In this document: positions 1 to 11,300 of the stretch, piece after piece | Position numbering within the stretch: position 1 is the first letter of the stretch | Layout: each line of letters starts with the position of its first letter | Assembly (NCBI RefSeq): GCF_042453785.1 | Contig: NC_091671.1 | Span: 39,822,501 to 39,886,500 of the forward strand | Reading direction: 5' to 3' | From: Malus domestica | Lineage: Eukaryota > Streptophyta > Magnoliopsida > Rosales > Rosaceae | DNA length: 64,000 bases | The notes under the pieces: model-generated | The model's database searches: none | The model's input: only the letters and a program-made list of their open reading frames with translations | Told to the model about the DNA's origin: nothing | Program-made: the position numbers and the translations under genes

Positions 1-704
1 ACCTTAAGTTCGAGAAATACATTAATTGAGAATCCTTTAGATTTTGTTTTATGAACTATATATAGATCATTGACACCTTCTTATGAAATATAAACTCTAG
101 ATAATTAAGGTGAAAAATCTGGATACTCTTGTTAATGATGATTCGGATTACAACTCTTCTTACGTTTGTACCTTTACCAGTAGCGAGCCACCGGCTATTT
201 GGTCCCAAGACAAATCTGCACATATATGCATGGCAGTGAGAGAGTTTTGTGGTCCAACTTGCTAGCATGGTAACGTACGTATACGTTTGAGAATTAGATT
301 CTGTGAGGTTTGAGCTCGGAAGATTTAAGCTACTTGTACAATGTGATAAAATTTGTATATTAGCTATATTGCGGTAGTATTTTAGATATTGTCACTCACG
401 TACTATCATGTGAGAAAACCGTATGCCATGTGTATTTTATTTGAAATTCCCCTATAATGACTCTCTTATGAAATGCCGTCATAATAACATTCTTATTATG
501 TAGAAGAGCTGGAGAAGGATTGTATGGAATGACCGAACAAATACACCATTATTGTAGCGTTTCAAATCGATAATGTGATGCTATATATGTATATATAAAT
601 TTTTCATTACATAACATTATATTATTGCTCAAAACGCCACGATATCAGTGTACCCACTCCATACAAGTCTCTTCCGTGGAGTTGATGATCCAATGATGAT
701 CATA
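1..704. other. AT-rich intergenic DNA, no gene seen
   Basis: Only short open frames without recognisable domains occur here, and no repeat end is clear. The homology with unit 2 of the tandem duplication starts right after this stretch. Confidence 0.5.
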
Positions 705-1737
705 CTATGAATAAAAACGTGTTGCATGATAGGTCCCAGCGATGCTCACATCCCGTGAAAATGACAAGAAAACATGTGGAATAGGGAATAGGGAACCACG
801 TGATGACAAGGAAAAGAAGAAAAGAACAACTTATTAGAGCTTTACACGTAAAAAGATGCCATATCGGGAATTTTCTGACGTTGCTAAACTTCATTTTGTC
901 TTGGGTTTTAGCTGTGCTGCAAATAACGTTGATTTTCTCTCTGGTGGAATATTTAATTTTGAACCTAAACAAAATAGATGTATATGATATATAGGCTGTA
1001 AACTCGATCATAATGTTTGTGATGCCACGAACCGTCCTTGCAATCTTTACATACATTCTTGTTTGATATATACAGTCACCAATTATCCAGAAGAAAAAAA
1101 AAGAAAAATTCAAACTTCTCGTCCTACCACAATATAGTTATTCTTGTGCATGCAGACTATTGAAATAAAAAAAAACCACGTATCATGAATTAAAAATGGA
1201 GCTACGAGCTTATATAGTTATTTTCCTGTCGCAAATTTCTGAATCCAATAGTTGTCCACTATAAATCAGCATTAGTACTGTCTTTAATTTAATTACATGT
1301 GCAATTCAATAGGTGTGATGTTTTATACAAAAGTCGACATCAATGCAATTAGTAATGAAATGATTCAATATAAGAGAAAGGATAATGCTAGCTAGTTAGC
1401 CTAATTTTAAAACCAAACTCCAAACAATGATGTGTCACCAGTTGAATATAAGCACGTTAATCAACACTTAAGTAATAATCCAATTATCAACCACATCATT
1501 TGGCTTACAAAATTTAGTTTAAAAATTTAGCATTACCATAAGAGAAATTTAGCTTCACTAGAGTTATGATGTGAGGCATACTCTTCAACATCTTGAAATG
1601 CGAAAGCTTTTTGAAAAATCAAAAGAATATTATGAGATTTAAAGTAAGAATATATATGATTGTAAATTAATAAGCTCAGGTATCAGATTCATATATTATC
1701 AATCGTAACTGCAAAGTGCAGATAAATCTACAATAAC

Positions 1738-1860
1738 AATGTCTTATTCCACTAAATGAGGTCGGTTGTTTGAATCATATAACGCTATTGCGCTCAGTTT
1801 TACGTCAAGTATTTCATTAACTCCAAATACTCTATAGCAAATGACTTGAAACCCTAATAT
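1738..1860 (-). mobile_element. Relic of an RTE-type LINE 3' end (unit 1)
   Basis: This stretch resembles the 3' end of the LINE at 23,920-24,689: a CAA-type tail followed by the 'cactaa.tg.ggtcgg' and 'cattgcgctc' words. A counterpart lies at about 13,605-13,930 in unit 2, so the relic predates the duplication. Confidence 0.55.
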
Positions 1861-2957
1861 CAGTTGCATGCATTATGCTCTTGAAACCCCCATATCAGAA
1901 TAAAGATCAGACAAAATCAATTATGTTGATCATAATTCAATTGAACTTTAATTAATTCATCCGGAAAGCTATATACCTTCGAATGAGACGATATATACTA
2001 ATTAATAAGTGGCATTTGCAATAAGAACGATCGTACGTCCAAGTTCTTTATTCAAATCTTGATTTAGTTTCTTTTGATTGGACTATTCTACAAAAGGTGC
2101 GTACAAAATTCTTAAAGGTTGTATTATCTCCCTAAGTTATCATTCTTCGTCGACTAGGTAATGACTCGAGTTTGATTATAGGGGTTAAAGATCCTTGTTT
2201 GACATCAATGCTCACTAGCCAATATAAAATAAAAAAATTGCTACGGAGTAAGATTGGCTGTTATTAGGACTTCAGTAAAAGAGTATCATAGCATTGTCAC
2301 ACTTTTTTAACTTTTAGGCACCCTTTTTTCTTTTTTACTTTTTATCACCTTTAGCAATAGTTACGCTCACGCTTGGTCATTTGATTGTCAAATTTTGTGG
2401 GCACATATTGCAAAATGAGCTATGAGGTGATTTTCGAAATAAGCTATGAGGTTACAATGTTCTCACATTGCACTATGTTGTATCAATTTACACATTTTGT
2501 CTCTTTGAATATATAAGCATCCATTGAATTGATGATTTTTTTTTTTTTTTGTCAAAGTGGTGTAAATGTAGCTTACATGTTGCCTATATATAAGAGTCGC
2601 AAGCTCACCATGTCATCAATTTAATAAATTATCATACAATCAATTAGAGATTGAAGATACAAATTGAAGAAGTTGAAGTACCACCATAAAACCAATTGGC
2701 AATATGGAGAGTAGTCCAACTTTTTATTAGTTGAAAGTTGTTACATATTCAACCACATGAATACAATAAAAATTTAAGTTTATGATGATTTCTATATCCA
2801 AATGTGACTAGCCAAATTATAGTGTTTAGCTATGTAAAAAGTGCATGAGTCCGTTGTAAAATATGTTTGAAAACATATAGGTTCTCAAGAAAATAGCAAG
2901 CTTGTAGTCATAACATTGGATGCCTAAATCGCAGGAATATTTTTGCTCATATTTAAT

Positions 2958-3085
2958 GGTGATGCTTATCACTCTATTTAGCACTGTTAGATGAGTTTAA
3001 ATTTTGAGATTTGTGAAGTAGATAGACACACATCTCAAAATTTAAACTTATCTACCGATAATAAATAGAGTGATGAGCATTACCA
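2958..3085. repeat. 128-bp inverted repeat (hairpin, MITE-like)
   Basis: The arms starting 'ggtgatgcttatcactctat' and ending in its near reverse complement pair over roughly 55 bp with a short loop. Unit 2 has no counterpart, so this is probably a private MITE insertion. Confidence 0.6.
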
Positions 3086-3131
3086 CAGCTTGAGGAAGCG
3101 AGCAAATTGCAACCTAAATAGCTCATATTTA

Positions 3132-3357
3132 GAGATTTGAATCTCATTCGGATTCAAATTGTGGGAATCCTAGGAATCCTCACATTATAGCCGTTTATCG
3201 TATATCATGTGATTAAAAATCATTTTGAATTTTATTATTTAAAATTGAACATAAATGGTACCTAACGAAAACTTATCGCACGATATACGATAAACAATCA
3301 CAATATAAGAATCCTCACAAAGATGATCCAAAAAAGATCTTCATCCTACGTTTAGCA
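3132..3357. mobile_element. Palindromic MITE, family C, copy 1
   Basis: It is flanked by 'gatttgaatctcattcgg' and a complementary right end, with an inner palindrome around 'cgtatatcatgtg' and 'cacgatatacg'. Relatives lie at 38,475-38,700 and 40,977-41,195. Confidence 0.6.
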
Positions 3358-4418
3358 TCTCTTAAATTGATTATAAAAAAAAATTAAAAAATAAAAACAC
3401 ACATGTTAGTTTACTACTTTTCGATAAAGTGGGGTCTAGGTCCTTGAGGTATCTTCTCCTACTTGTACGGTAATCACGTGGATTAATTAAAAGAAGAAAG
3501 ATTAACCTTATATCAAGAATATTTTGTCAACGAAAAAAATAAAGAGCATATCTTGTCCCTCACAAAATCTCTTTAACAATCGCTTTCGGTTTGCTTCGAC
3601 TGAAATGGATGGGAATCTTTTGCCCCTTCGGATAAACCCATCTTCTTTCTCCACCTCAGTAGAATATAGAGCAGATGCTCCAAAATAGATAGAGCAGAAA
3701 GATGGTGTTCTTTATTTCGATAGGATAATATTTGCATTTTCTTTATTGGGGGATAAGCTCATTCCCACTTACGAATATTGTATGCTAGCTGTAATTAATT
3801 TATAATTAGAGCCGTTCAAAATTTTGATTTTGTTTTGAAGATCATCTCGATAAAAATTATTTCAATCAGAGATCATTCAGTCATTCAAATGTATTGACGG
3901 TGTAGGTACTAAGTAACGTATTTATAATGAACCGTTCAATTTTTTTAACATGTTTGGATGATTAATCGATCTCCAATTCAAATGATTTTTTGTAAAAGTG
4001 ATCTTCAAATGAAGATTAACAAATTAAACAATTCCAATCCTTAATTTTATTCGATCAAAATATATTATTCGTAAATAAAGAGATATGTGCAGCCCTACAT
4101 GGAGGGTGCAAGTATTATCCATTTTGATATATGTCCAAAAGTTTTATTACCATAAATTCCAATTTTTCCACCTGCTGGTGAATGTGAACATGCTAATGCC
4201 CTTTGGGTCTCAATGACATCCTCCATTGAAAACCCTAGCTTTATTCAATAGTATTAGAGCCCCTTGGGAATTCTTATTCAAAAATCGCTTCAGCAGTTCT
4301 GCTCATAAGTTCCTATTAGAAGTGTTTTTATAATAAATCTATTTGAAAAATCTATTAGAAATCTAAGTACTTCCTAGAAAAATACTTAGAAGTGCTTTCT
4401 TAAAAAACACTTGACTAA

Positions 4419-4764
4419 GCCCTGGTTTGATATTGAGGTGATTCTAAAAAAAATGGCTATTAAAACAAGCTGGGAGTTTTTTTATGTTTGGTAAACATTC
4501 AGCTTCAGTTTTTTTTCACATTTGTTGGTTAAAAAAAAAGCCAAAAACACAAAACTGCAAAACCCAGCTTTGAAAAACCAACTTTTTTCACATCTGTTTT
4601 ACATAAAAGTTTATCAACCACTATAATACTGCTTTTTTTTTTTCAAAAGCATTTTTACAAAAAAGTTTACCAAACACTCTGCTGCTTTATTTCACAGCTG
4701 CTTATTCTCACATCACAGCAGAAGTAGTTTTTTTTTTCAAAGCACAGCAATACCAAACCAGCCC
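4419..4764. mobile_element. PIF/Harbinger-type MITE with TAA target duplication
   Basis: The inverted ends read 'gccctggtttgatattg' on the left and, reverse-complemented, 'gggctggtttggtattg' on the right. TAA stands directly outside both ends (4,416-4,418 and 4,765-4,767). Unit 2 shows the empty site at about 18,660. A three-base TWA duplication is the Harbinger signature. A related left end with TAA stands at 47,827. Confidence 0.75.
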
Positions 4765-5289
4765 TAAGAGTCTATAGAAAACGCTTATATGACAAAGAAG
4801 CATATTAAACCTTTCCAGATTGCTGCTAAAGAAAATTTAACTGTTTTCTACAATAACACTTGAAGTGCTTCATTCTTTTTCTGGAAACACTTCCAAGAGT
4901 ACTTTTATGACAAGTTGGCAAACGTGGCTACAACAAATTGTTCCAATCGAGTCTTAGTGTCCTTGTGACAAAAGTACCACCCACTCTTCTTTCGAAATGA
5001 ACAAATGCAATGATCGTGTCCCAAGTCTAAGTTTGTTCTTTACCACTTTCAATTTTCTTGGCAAAATGCTGCCAAAATTGTTTTTGGCTATCTGAAAATA
5101 TTTTTAGCCATTTGAAACACTTTCAAATTGTCGTACGTATTTCCGTACAGCAGAGGTTTTATAAAAGCTAAAAAAAGCTGTTATTACACAAGGACATTTC
5201 CAAAGGACTACAGTAGCTTGAAGAGAGCCGAAACGGGTCTTTATCAACTAATGATTCTATCTGCTCCATCTGTAAAGCATGCAATGCAC

Positions 5290-5297
5290 TATAAATA
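5290..5297 (+). promoter_or_regulatory. TATA box of glutaredoxin copy 1
   Basis: TATAAATA lies 132 bp upstream of the start codon, within a promoter that is nearly identical in copy 2. The transcription start is inferred to lie about 30 bp downstream. Confidence 0.65.
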
Positions 5298-5421
5298 GAC
5301 CAATCGAGTGTTCTAAGTTCCTCACAGGAAGCTAGCAAGCTCGACTAACTCACTTCACAATCTTCACACCCCTCACATTTCCATACCCTTTTAATCGTTT
5401 GTTTCCAGGCTCTGACTCGCA

Positions 5422-5745
5422 ATGGACACGATAACAAGCATGGTGGCCCAAAAGCCGGTGGTGATCTTCAGCAAGAGCTCTTGTTGCATGAGCCACACCA
5501 TCAAGTCACTCATATCGAGCTACGGGGCAAACCCAACAGTGTATGAGCTAGATGAAATGCCAAATGGGCAGGCTATTGAAAGTGCACTAGTTCAGCAGCT
5601 CAAGTGCCAACCAAGTGTGCCGGCCGTTTTCATAGGGCAACAGTTTGTAGGCGGAGCTGATCGGGTCATGAGCCTCCAAGTCAGAAACCAGCTTGTCCCA
5701 ATGCTCATAAGGTCCAATGCTATTTGGGTTTGGACTAGAACCTGA
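5422..5745 (+). CDS. CC-type (ROXY class) glutaredoxin, copy 1
   Basis: This is an intronless gene for a 107-residue protein with one thioredoxin-fold glutaredoxin domain spanning nearly its whole length. The active site is Cys21-Cys22-Met23-Ser24 (CCMS), the land-plant CC class. The glutathione-binding side is seen as the SVPAVFIG segment (65-72) and a VGGAD turn (76-80). The C-terminus reads AIWVW, close to but not identical with the ALWL motif that ROXY proteins use in TGA-factor contacts. Family members act in cytosol and nucleus and modulate TGA bZIP factors in development, nitrate and jasmonate responses. The length is usual for the class, and the start is the only in-frame Met before the fold, with a TATA box 132 bp upstream. 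It differs from copy 2 at five residues (Q10E, Q73K, R81Q, V92A and T105N, written copy 1 to copy 2). By position it corresponds to Arabidopsis At1g03020 (GRXS1/ROXY16), which is an inference from neighbours. Confidence 0.93.
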   Translation: MDTITSMVAQKPVVIFSKSSCCMSHTIKSLISSYGANPTVYELDEMPNGQAIESALVQQLKCQPSVPAVFIGQQFVGGADRVMSLQVRNQLVPMLIRSNAIWVWTRT

Positions 5746-6226
5746 ATGACATCCTCATATATCTATAACATAAGTTATACTCTAAAATCCAGACCTACAC
5801 TACTTACCAAAGCTCAAATAACAGTTTTTCTATTCCCTCGTAGCATTTATCCCTTCGGTTGGTATCATGAACGGGAGTCGGTATGAAGTCAATGTATACT
5901 CTATCGAGCTAAGCTTTTTTCACCTTCTTTATCTTGTACTAGCACTACCCTTGACTTCTGCTTTGTCTGGGCAAGGCTGAAGTTAGTTCCTCTTGTTGAA
6001 GAGAATGAGCTTGTATGTTTTTAGTTCCTGTAATCTCCCTTTACTGTATGCATGTTTAACAAAAGCAGAGAGTACTCATATGCTTAACCGCAATAGTTCT
6101 ACAACTGCTCAGCATACATCCTCGACCAAGATTTACGCGAGTCACAAAAATATGAAAACTTATAATGCTGAACTTACCTCATGCTCAAAGGAAATCCATC
6201 GAAAATAGGACCTTAAGTGTCATGGT

Positions 6227-6560
6227 TGTTGAGAGTTGTCCCACATCGGTAAGGGACAAGGTTTGCTATGTGCTTATATGATCTTGAGTTACTTCCCATA
6301 TTGCCAATTGGTTTTATGATAGAACCCCAATTTCATCATGGTATCAAAGCGGGTTGTCTTTGTGTGAAGCCAAACGGCCACACGCGCTCCACATCACCTA
6401 GTTGTTGTCCATGTGTAGGCTTGAAAATACGCCACATGTGCGGGGGCGTGTTGAGAGTTGTCCCACATTGGTGAGGGACAAGGTTTGCTAAGTGCTTATA
6501 TGGTCTTGGGCTACTTCTCATAATGCCAATTGGTTTTATAGTGGAATCTCAATTTCATCA
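6227..6560 (+). mobile_element. Complete TRIM retrotransposon, 334 bp, ATGGT target duplication
   Basis: Two 112-bp LTRs (6,227-6,338 and 6,449-6,560) start with TGTTGAGAGTTGTCCCACAT and end in TTTCATCA. A primer-binding site beginning TGGTATCAAAGC follows the 5' LTR at 6,339. A G-rich polypurine-like tract (about 6,439-6,448) precedes the 3' LTR. ATGGT is repeated exactly outside both ends (6,222-6,226 and 6,561-6,565). There is no coding capacity, as usual for terminal-repeat retrotransposons in miniature. Unit 2 has the empty site at about 20,100, so insertion followed the duplication. Confidence 0.93.
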
Positions 6561-7185
6561 ATGGTTAGGATGCCACGAATCGATCTTGCATTTTGCTTTA
6601 CTCTATTCTGAAAAATATATTCACTAAAGGTCATTCCCCCATAAGCTGTAGCACATCTCAAAACTTCCTTCTTAGTCACAGTTATGGATAAAAATTCATT
6701 TCTGTAAAATAACATGCAAATGTTAGGAATAAATACGATAAGATTTAGACAGATCATGAGCATTCGGAGGGGAACAAACAAATTCAGTTCTCAGAGATCA
6801 TAACTACAACCGGCATATACATATGCAGATTTTTATTACCTTATCCATGTCAACATTACAGAGTGTGCCCATAATTTAACATCTGTGAAAGATGGGATGT
6901 ATGGATACTTCACTAAGTTACTAACCGAGTAATTATTTAAACTAAACAAAATAACGCATTTCCTTCTTCATCAAAAAACATAACAAACGAAACTAGGAAA
7001 GAAATACATGCACTGCACATTGGTGACAGATTCTAACTTCTCACAAAGAGCGAGAGGGTGAAGAAACCTTCCTTCAATTTTGGTGAAAAGCTCTGCTGAG
7101 GAAGAGAGAAGTTTATGTATTAAAATTAGTTTGATTGTTCGATATCGATTACCCATGAAAAATGGCTTGAGCAGATGCAGATCCT

Positions 7186-7344
7186 TCACTTCTGAATATA
7201 GTCATTTAAGAACGGATTTGTCTGCTCTAGGATTGCATTCCGTCACCAGTTTTCCACTGCCCTCTGAACCGTAGTATTTGCCTTGCTTGTCTCTTCAGCA
7301 GAGAACTTGTGTTCTATGATTCCTAAAGGTCTCGCTCCAGCTTC
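7186..7344 (-). pseudogene. Broken copy of the small two-exon gene (unit 1)
   Basis: This is the counterpart of exon 2 of the gene at 23,508-25,724. Three faults are visible. A 34-bp deletion removes the segment that encodes the start of the conserved core, which shifts the frame. An Arg CGA codon has become TGA (plus-strand positions 7,243-7,245). Exon 1 is absent, because the duplication junction at about 8,245 cuts the gene near the exon 1/intron border. The splice acceptor and the terminal DYIQK codons remain recognisable. It is unlikely to make the family protein. Confidence 0.8.
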
Positions 7345-7582
7345 CTAAGCAACAATAAACATGAAATAATCCCAATTAAATGCAAACAAAAATAAGATGA
7401 CATAGTAAGAAAAAAAACTCGCAAAATATAGAAAGAAAGACGTCAAGCACACAACTGACATTCAGCAGAAACATCACTCCCTTCTCTCAGATACATAACT
7501 TTTAAGGCCATCACACGGCTAAGGACACAGTTTTCGTTTAATTCATGACCCCAACAGATGAAAAACCACACAATTATAAAAA

Positions 7583-7727
7583 GGGAAGTTTAACGAAAAG
7601 CTCTCGATATTGTTCAGTTTAACGAAAAGCCATATTTAATCAAACTTTGTACTATTCACTTTACCCTAAATTTTGTCATTATCGTTAAAACTTAAAGTTT
7701 TCTTGCCCTTTTCATTAGTTTTCCTTA
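7583..7727 (+). mobile_element. MITE, family B ('TTTAACGAAAAG' ends), copy 1
   Basis: Left words 'agtttaacgaaaag' and right words 'cattagttttcctt' match copies at 57,179-57,332 (+) and about 17,110-17,268 (-). Unit 2 lacks it at the matching place near 24,800. Confidence 0.65.
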
Positions 7728-8335
7728 ATACAATCATGAAGGTTTTAACGAAACACTTCGAATTCCCCTGTCATTACAAAGGGAGATTAAACGGGGAAAG
7801 CAGTTCCTTCACCACAGCAGCAAGAAATTTCAACTTGGGAATACGGCACGATCAGTGTCAGGCCAGCGGGTTAATCTTAGATTAATCAGTTCACCCACTC
7901 TACGAAACATGACAGCAATGCAAATACCGGAAAGCTGCAAATTTCTTTCTTTTAGCATCCATATAAACATCCCAGCTTGAAACTCTTACTGAGAATTTTA
8001 CAGCTGAAAGTAAATTAATTTTACCAAACAAAATCCCATATGCCCTAGATCAATCTAATAAATCTGGGATATACAGAAACCGAAACCAAACAGACAAATT
8101 TAAATTCAAAGCCTTAAACTTTAAAGGAAAGTTAGGGTTAATTAAACAAAAATTTAACTGCAGAACAACCAAGCAGGTTTAGAATCGAATCATCAGCAAT
8201 TTTTTTGGAATCGTTCGAAAACCCTAAAATTGAAACGAAGGAACCTGAATAAACAGGTGTTGCAGGTTCCAGGGATGCTCACATCATGCGAAAATGACAA
8301 GAAATCATGGAATAGGGATTAGGGAACCATGTGAT

Positions 8336-11300
8336 TGTTGAATTGTAATCTTGTCCTGGTCCAAGATAATTGATCCGGCTCATGCACAAAGAAAGATTCA
8401 TGCACATGCTAGAGAGTTCTAGCAAAGTTCAAGTTTGTGGAATGCATGCATAAATATCTAAGACTTTTTGTAGAAAAATCTAGAATATTATAAAATTGTG
8501 TTGTTGTTAAGTATTAGCTAGAAAGTTCTAGCAATGCCAAAATTGGCAAACCTTGCCTATAAATAGGTGAGGTGCTAAGCTATGTGATGTAACAACCAAG
8601 AGAGCAAGTAGTAAGAAGTGAGAGTGCCAAGTGAGAAGTGAGAAGAAGCAACAAAGCTTCTAATAGTGTTTGAGTGTTTCATCTTGTACTAGTTTGTGAG
8701 TGAATAAAAATTTTGTGTAATACATTGAGTGTTCTTTCTTTTTCTTGCCTATCAATTCCGCTGCGTTACATTCTTCTTTGTGAGATAAACAACTCAAAAG
8801 TAATGAAGTCTTTTTAAGCCCCAACAAAGTGGTATCAGAGCCAACGCTATGGAAGCCTTCCAAGTTCCAATACTCGACAACAACAACTTCGATAATTGGA
8901 GTATCAAAATGAAGGCCCTTTTGGGAGCACATGATGTCTGGGAAGTCATGGAGAAAGGCTACACTGAGCCAGAAGATGAAACTACTATGTCCTAACCCCA
9001 GAAGGAGAGTTTGAAATATTCAAGAAAGAGAGACAAGAAGGCTCTCTACCTCATCTACCAAGCATTAGATGACAATGGCTTTGAGAATGTCTCAAGTGCA
9101 ACCTTTGCCAAGCAAGCAAGGGAGAAGCTTCAAACCTCTTACAAAGAAGCCGAACAAGTTAAAAAGGTTCGTCTTCAAGTATTAAGAGGTAAGTTCGAAT
9201 CTTTACAAATGAAAGGGTTTGAATCAATCTCCGACTATTTCTCAAGAGTCTTAACCATTTCTAATCAATTAAAAATAAACAGTGAAAAGTTGGAAGATGT
9301 TAGAATTATGGAGAAGATATTACGCTCGTTGGACCCCAAATTTGAGCACATTGTCGTGACGATTGAAGAAACTAAAAACTTGGAAGAAATTAGTATAGAG
9401 CAATTAATGGGGTCGCTACAAGCATGTGAAGAGAAACATAAGAAGAGGCAAGGGAATGATGAGCAGCTCCTCAAGAATCATGTTCAGCCAAAGAAGAAAA
9501 AAGGAAGCTTCGACAACGAGAAAAGCCAATACGAAAGAAGTCGTGGCCGAGGTCGTAGACATGGGCGTAGATATGGACGTAGACGTGGTTGGAACTTCAA
9601 CGACCGTAGCAACTGCGAAAGAGGAGAAAGCTCAACAAAAGGTCATAGAAAAGGATGCTCAAACTTGAGGTATGAAAAATCTCAAGTTCAATGCTACAAT
9701 TGTCAAAGATTTGGGCATTATGCTTGGGAATGTAGAGCTTCAAGCAACAGACCTGATGAAAAGGTCAATTATGTGAAAGAAGAGAAAGAAGATAATGGCA
9801 TTGTGCTACTAGCGTGCAAGAACAATGATGGAGACCAAGACTATACATGGTACATTGACATCAGCGCCAGCAACCACATTTGTGTAAGAAAAATCATGTT
9901 CGTAGAGCTTAATGAATCGGTGAGTGGCAACGTTTCTTTTGGAGACGAATCCAAATTACCCGTAAAAGGAAAATGTAACATCCTTATTCCCATGAAAAGT
10001 GACGGTCACCAATTAATTTCAAATGTCTACTACGTGCCCAATATGAAAAACAACATTTTGAGCTTGGGTCAACTTTTAGAAAAAGGTTACGATATTCATA
10101 TGAAAAATTATAGCCTTTTTCTTAGAGATGACAAAGGAAGATTAATTGGCAAGGTAAAAATGTCAAAGAATAGGATGTTTCTCGTGAACATTCAAAATGA
10201 TGTTGCAAAATGTCTCAAGATATGTTACAAAGACATATCCTGGCTTTGGCATCTTCATTTTGGGCATCTTAATTTTAGGGGATTGGAGTTATTGTCCAAG
10301 AAAGAGATGGTGAGAGGCTTACCTTGCATCAGTCACCCTAATCAAGCTTGTGAAAGATGTTTACTTGGGAAACAGTTCAGGAAAAGCTTTCCAAATGAGT
10401 CGACCATAAGAGCCCAGAAGCCACTCGAGCTCATTCACACCGATGTATGCGGTTCAATAAAACCAAGCTCTTTGGGTAAAAATAATTATTTCCTTCTCTT
10501 CATTGATGATTTTTCAAGGAAAACCTAGGTGTATTTCTTGAAGCAGAAATCAGAGGTATTTGGAGCATTTAAGAAGTTCAAAGCTGCCGGAGAAAATGAA
10601 AGTGGTTGCAAGATCAAAGCCATGAGATCTGATCGAGGAGGAGAATTCACTTCAAAGAAATTTCAAGAATTCTGTTAAGCTAATGGAATTCGTCGACCTT
10701 TGATAGTTCCAAGATCCTCTCAACAAAATGGTGTGGCGAAAAGAAAAAATTGAACCATCCTCGACATGGCTCGAAGCATGCTCAAAAGTAAGAGATTGCC
10801 TAAGGAGTTGTGGGCAGAAGCTGTAGCATGTGCTGTCTACCTATCCAATCGGTCTCCAACAAGAAGTGTGTGAGACTCCGCAAGAAGCATAGAGTGGAAG
10901 AAAACCATGTATCCCTCATCTAAGAGTTTTTGGAAGCATAGCCTATGTACATGTACACCAAACTCAACGACAAATGTAAAAAGTTCATCTTCATCATATA
11001 TGATTCAAGTTCAAAATGCTATAAGTTGTATAATCCGAACAATGGGAAGACTGTGATCAGTCGAGACGTGATGTTTGATGAAGAATGAGAATGGGATTTT
11101 GGCTCTCATGCAAGCGATCTCAGCTTCTTTCCTCAGTTTGAAAAAGAGAATGAACAAGCAAAAGAGGTTCAACAAGAATCCACTACTCCACCTACTTCAC
11201 CAACATCAACCAATCATGGTAATTCTCCAGCATCAGCATCATCAAGTGGGAGCCTAAATGAAAGAAAAGTACCACGCACAATAAGTATACGAGATCTCTA

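Larger units (their letters stand above)
705..8245 (+). repeat. Tandem duplication, unit 1
   Basis: This block matches 8,246-25,686 in the same order and orientation. Anchors seen by eye: the start (about 705 with 8,246), 820-950 with 12,605-12,740, 1,120-1,290 with 13,090-13,290, 2,020-2,480 with 16,330-16,800, 3,350-3,480 with 17,730-17,840, 4,080-4,420 with 18,350-18,660, 4,790-6,210 with 18,690-20,100, and 6,570-8,240 with 20,100-25,640. Private insertions in this unit are a hairpin (2,958-3,085), a MITE (3,132-3,357), a TAA-flanked MITE (4,419-4,764), a TRIM (6,227-6,560) and a MITE (7,583-7,727). After subtracting private insertions both units come to about 6.6 kb. Confidence 0.85.

Noticed and set aside
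5993-6208. 71-codon frame after glutaredoxin copy 1
   Set aside because: The matching place in unit 2 does not keep the frame, so it is 3' flanking DNA.
8660-8932. 90-codon minus-strand frame over the copia LTR
   Set aside because: It lies across the LTR, primer-binding site and gag start of the copia element on the opposite strand.
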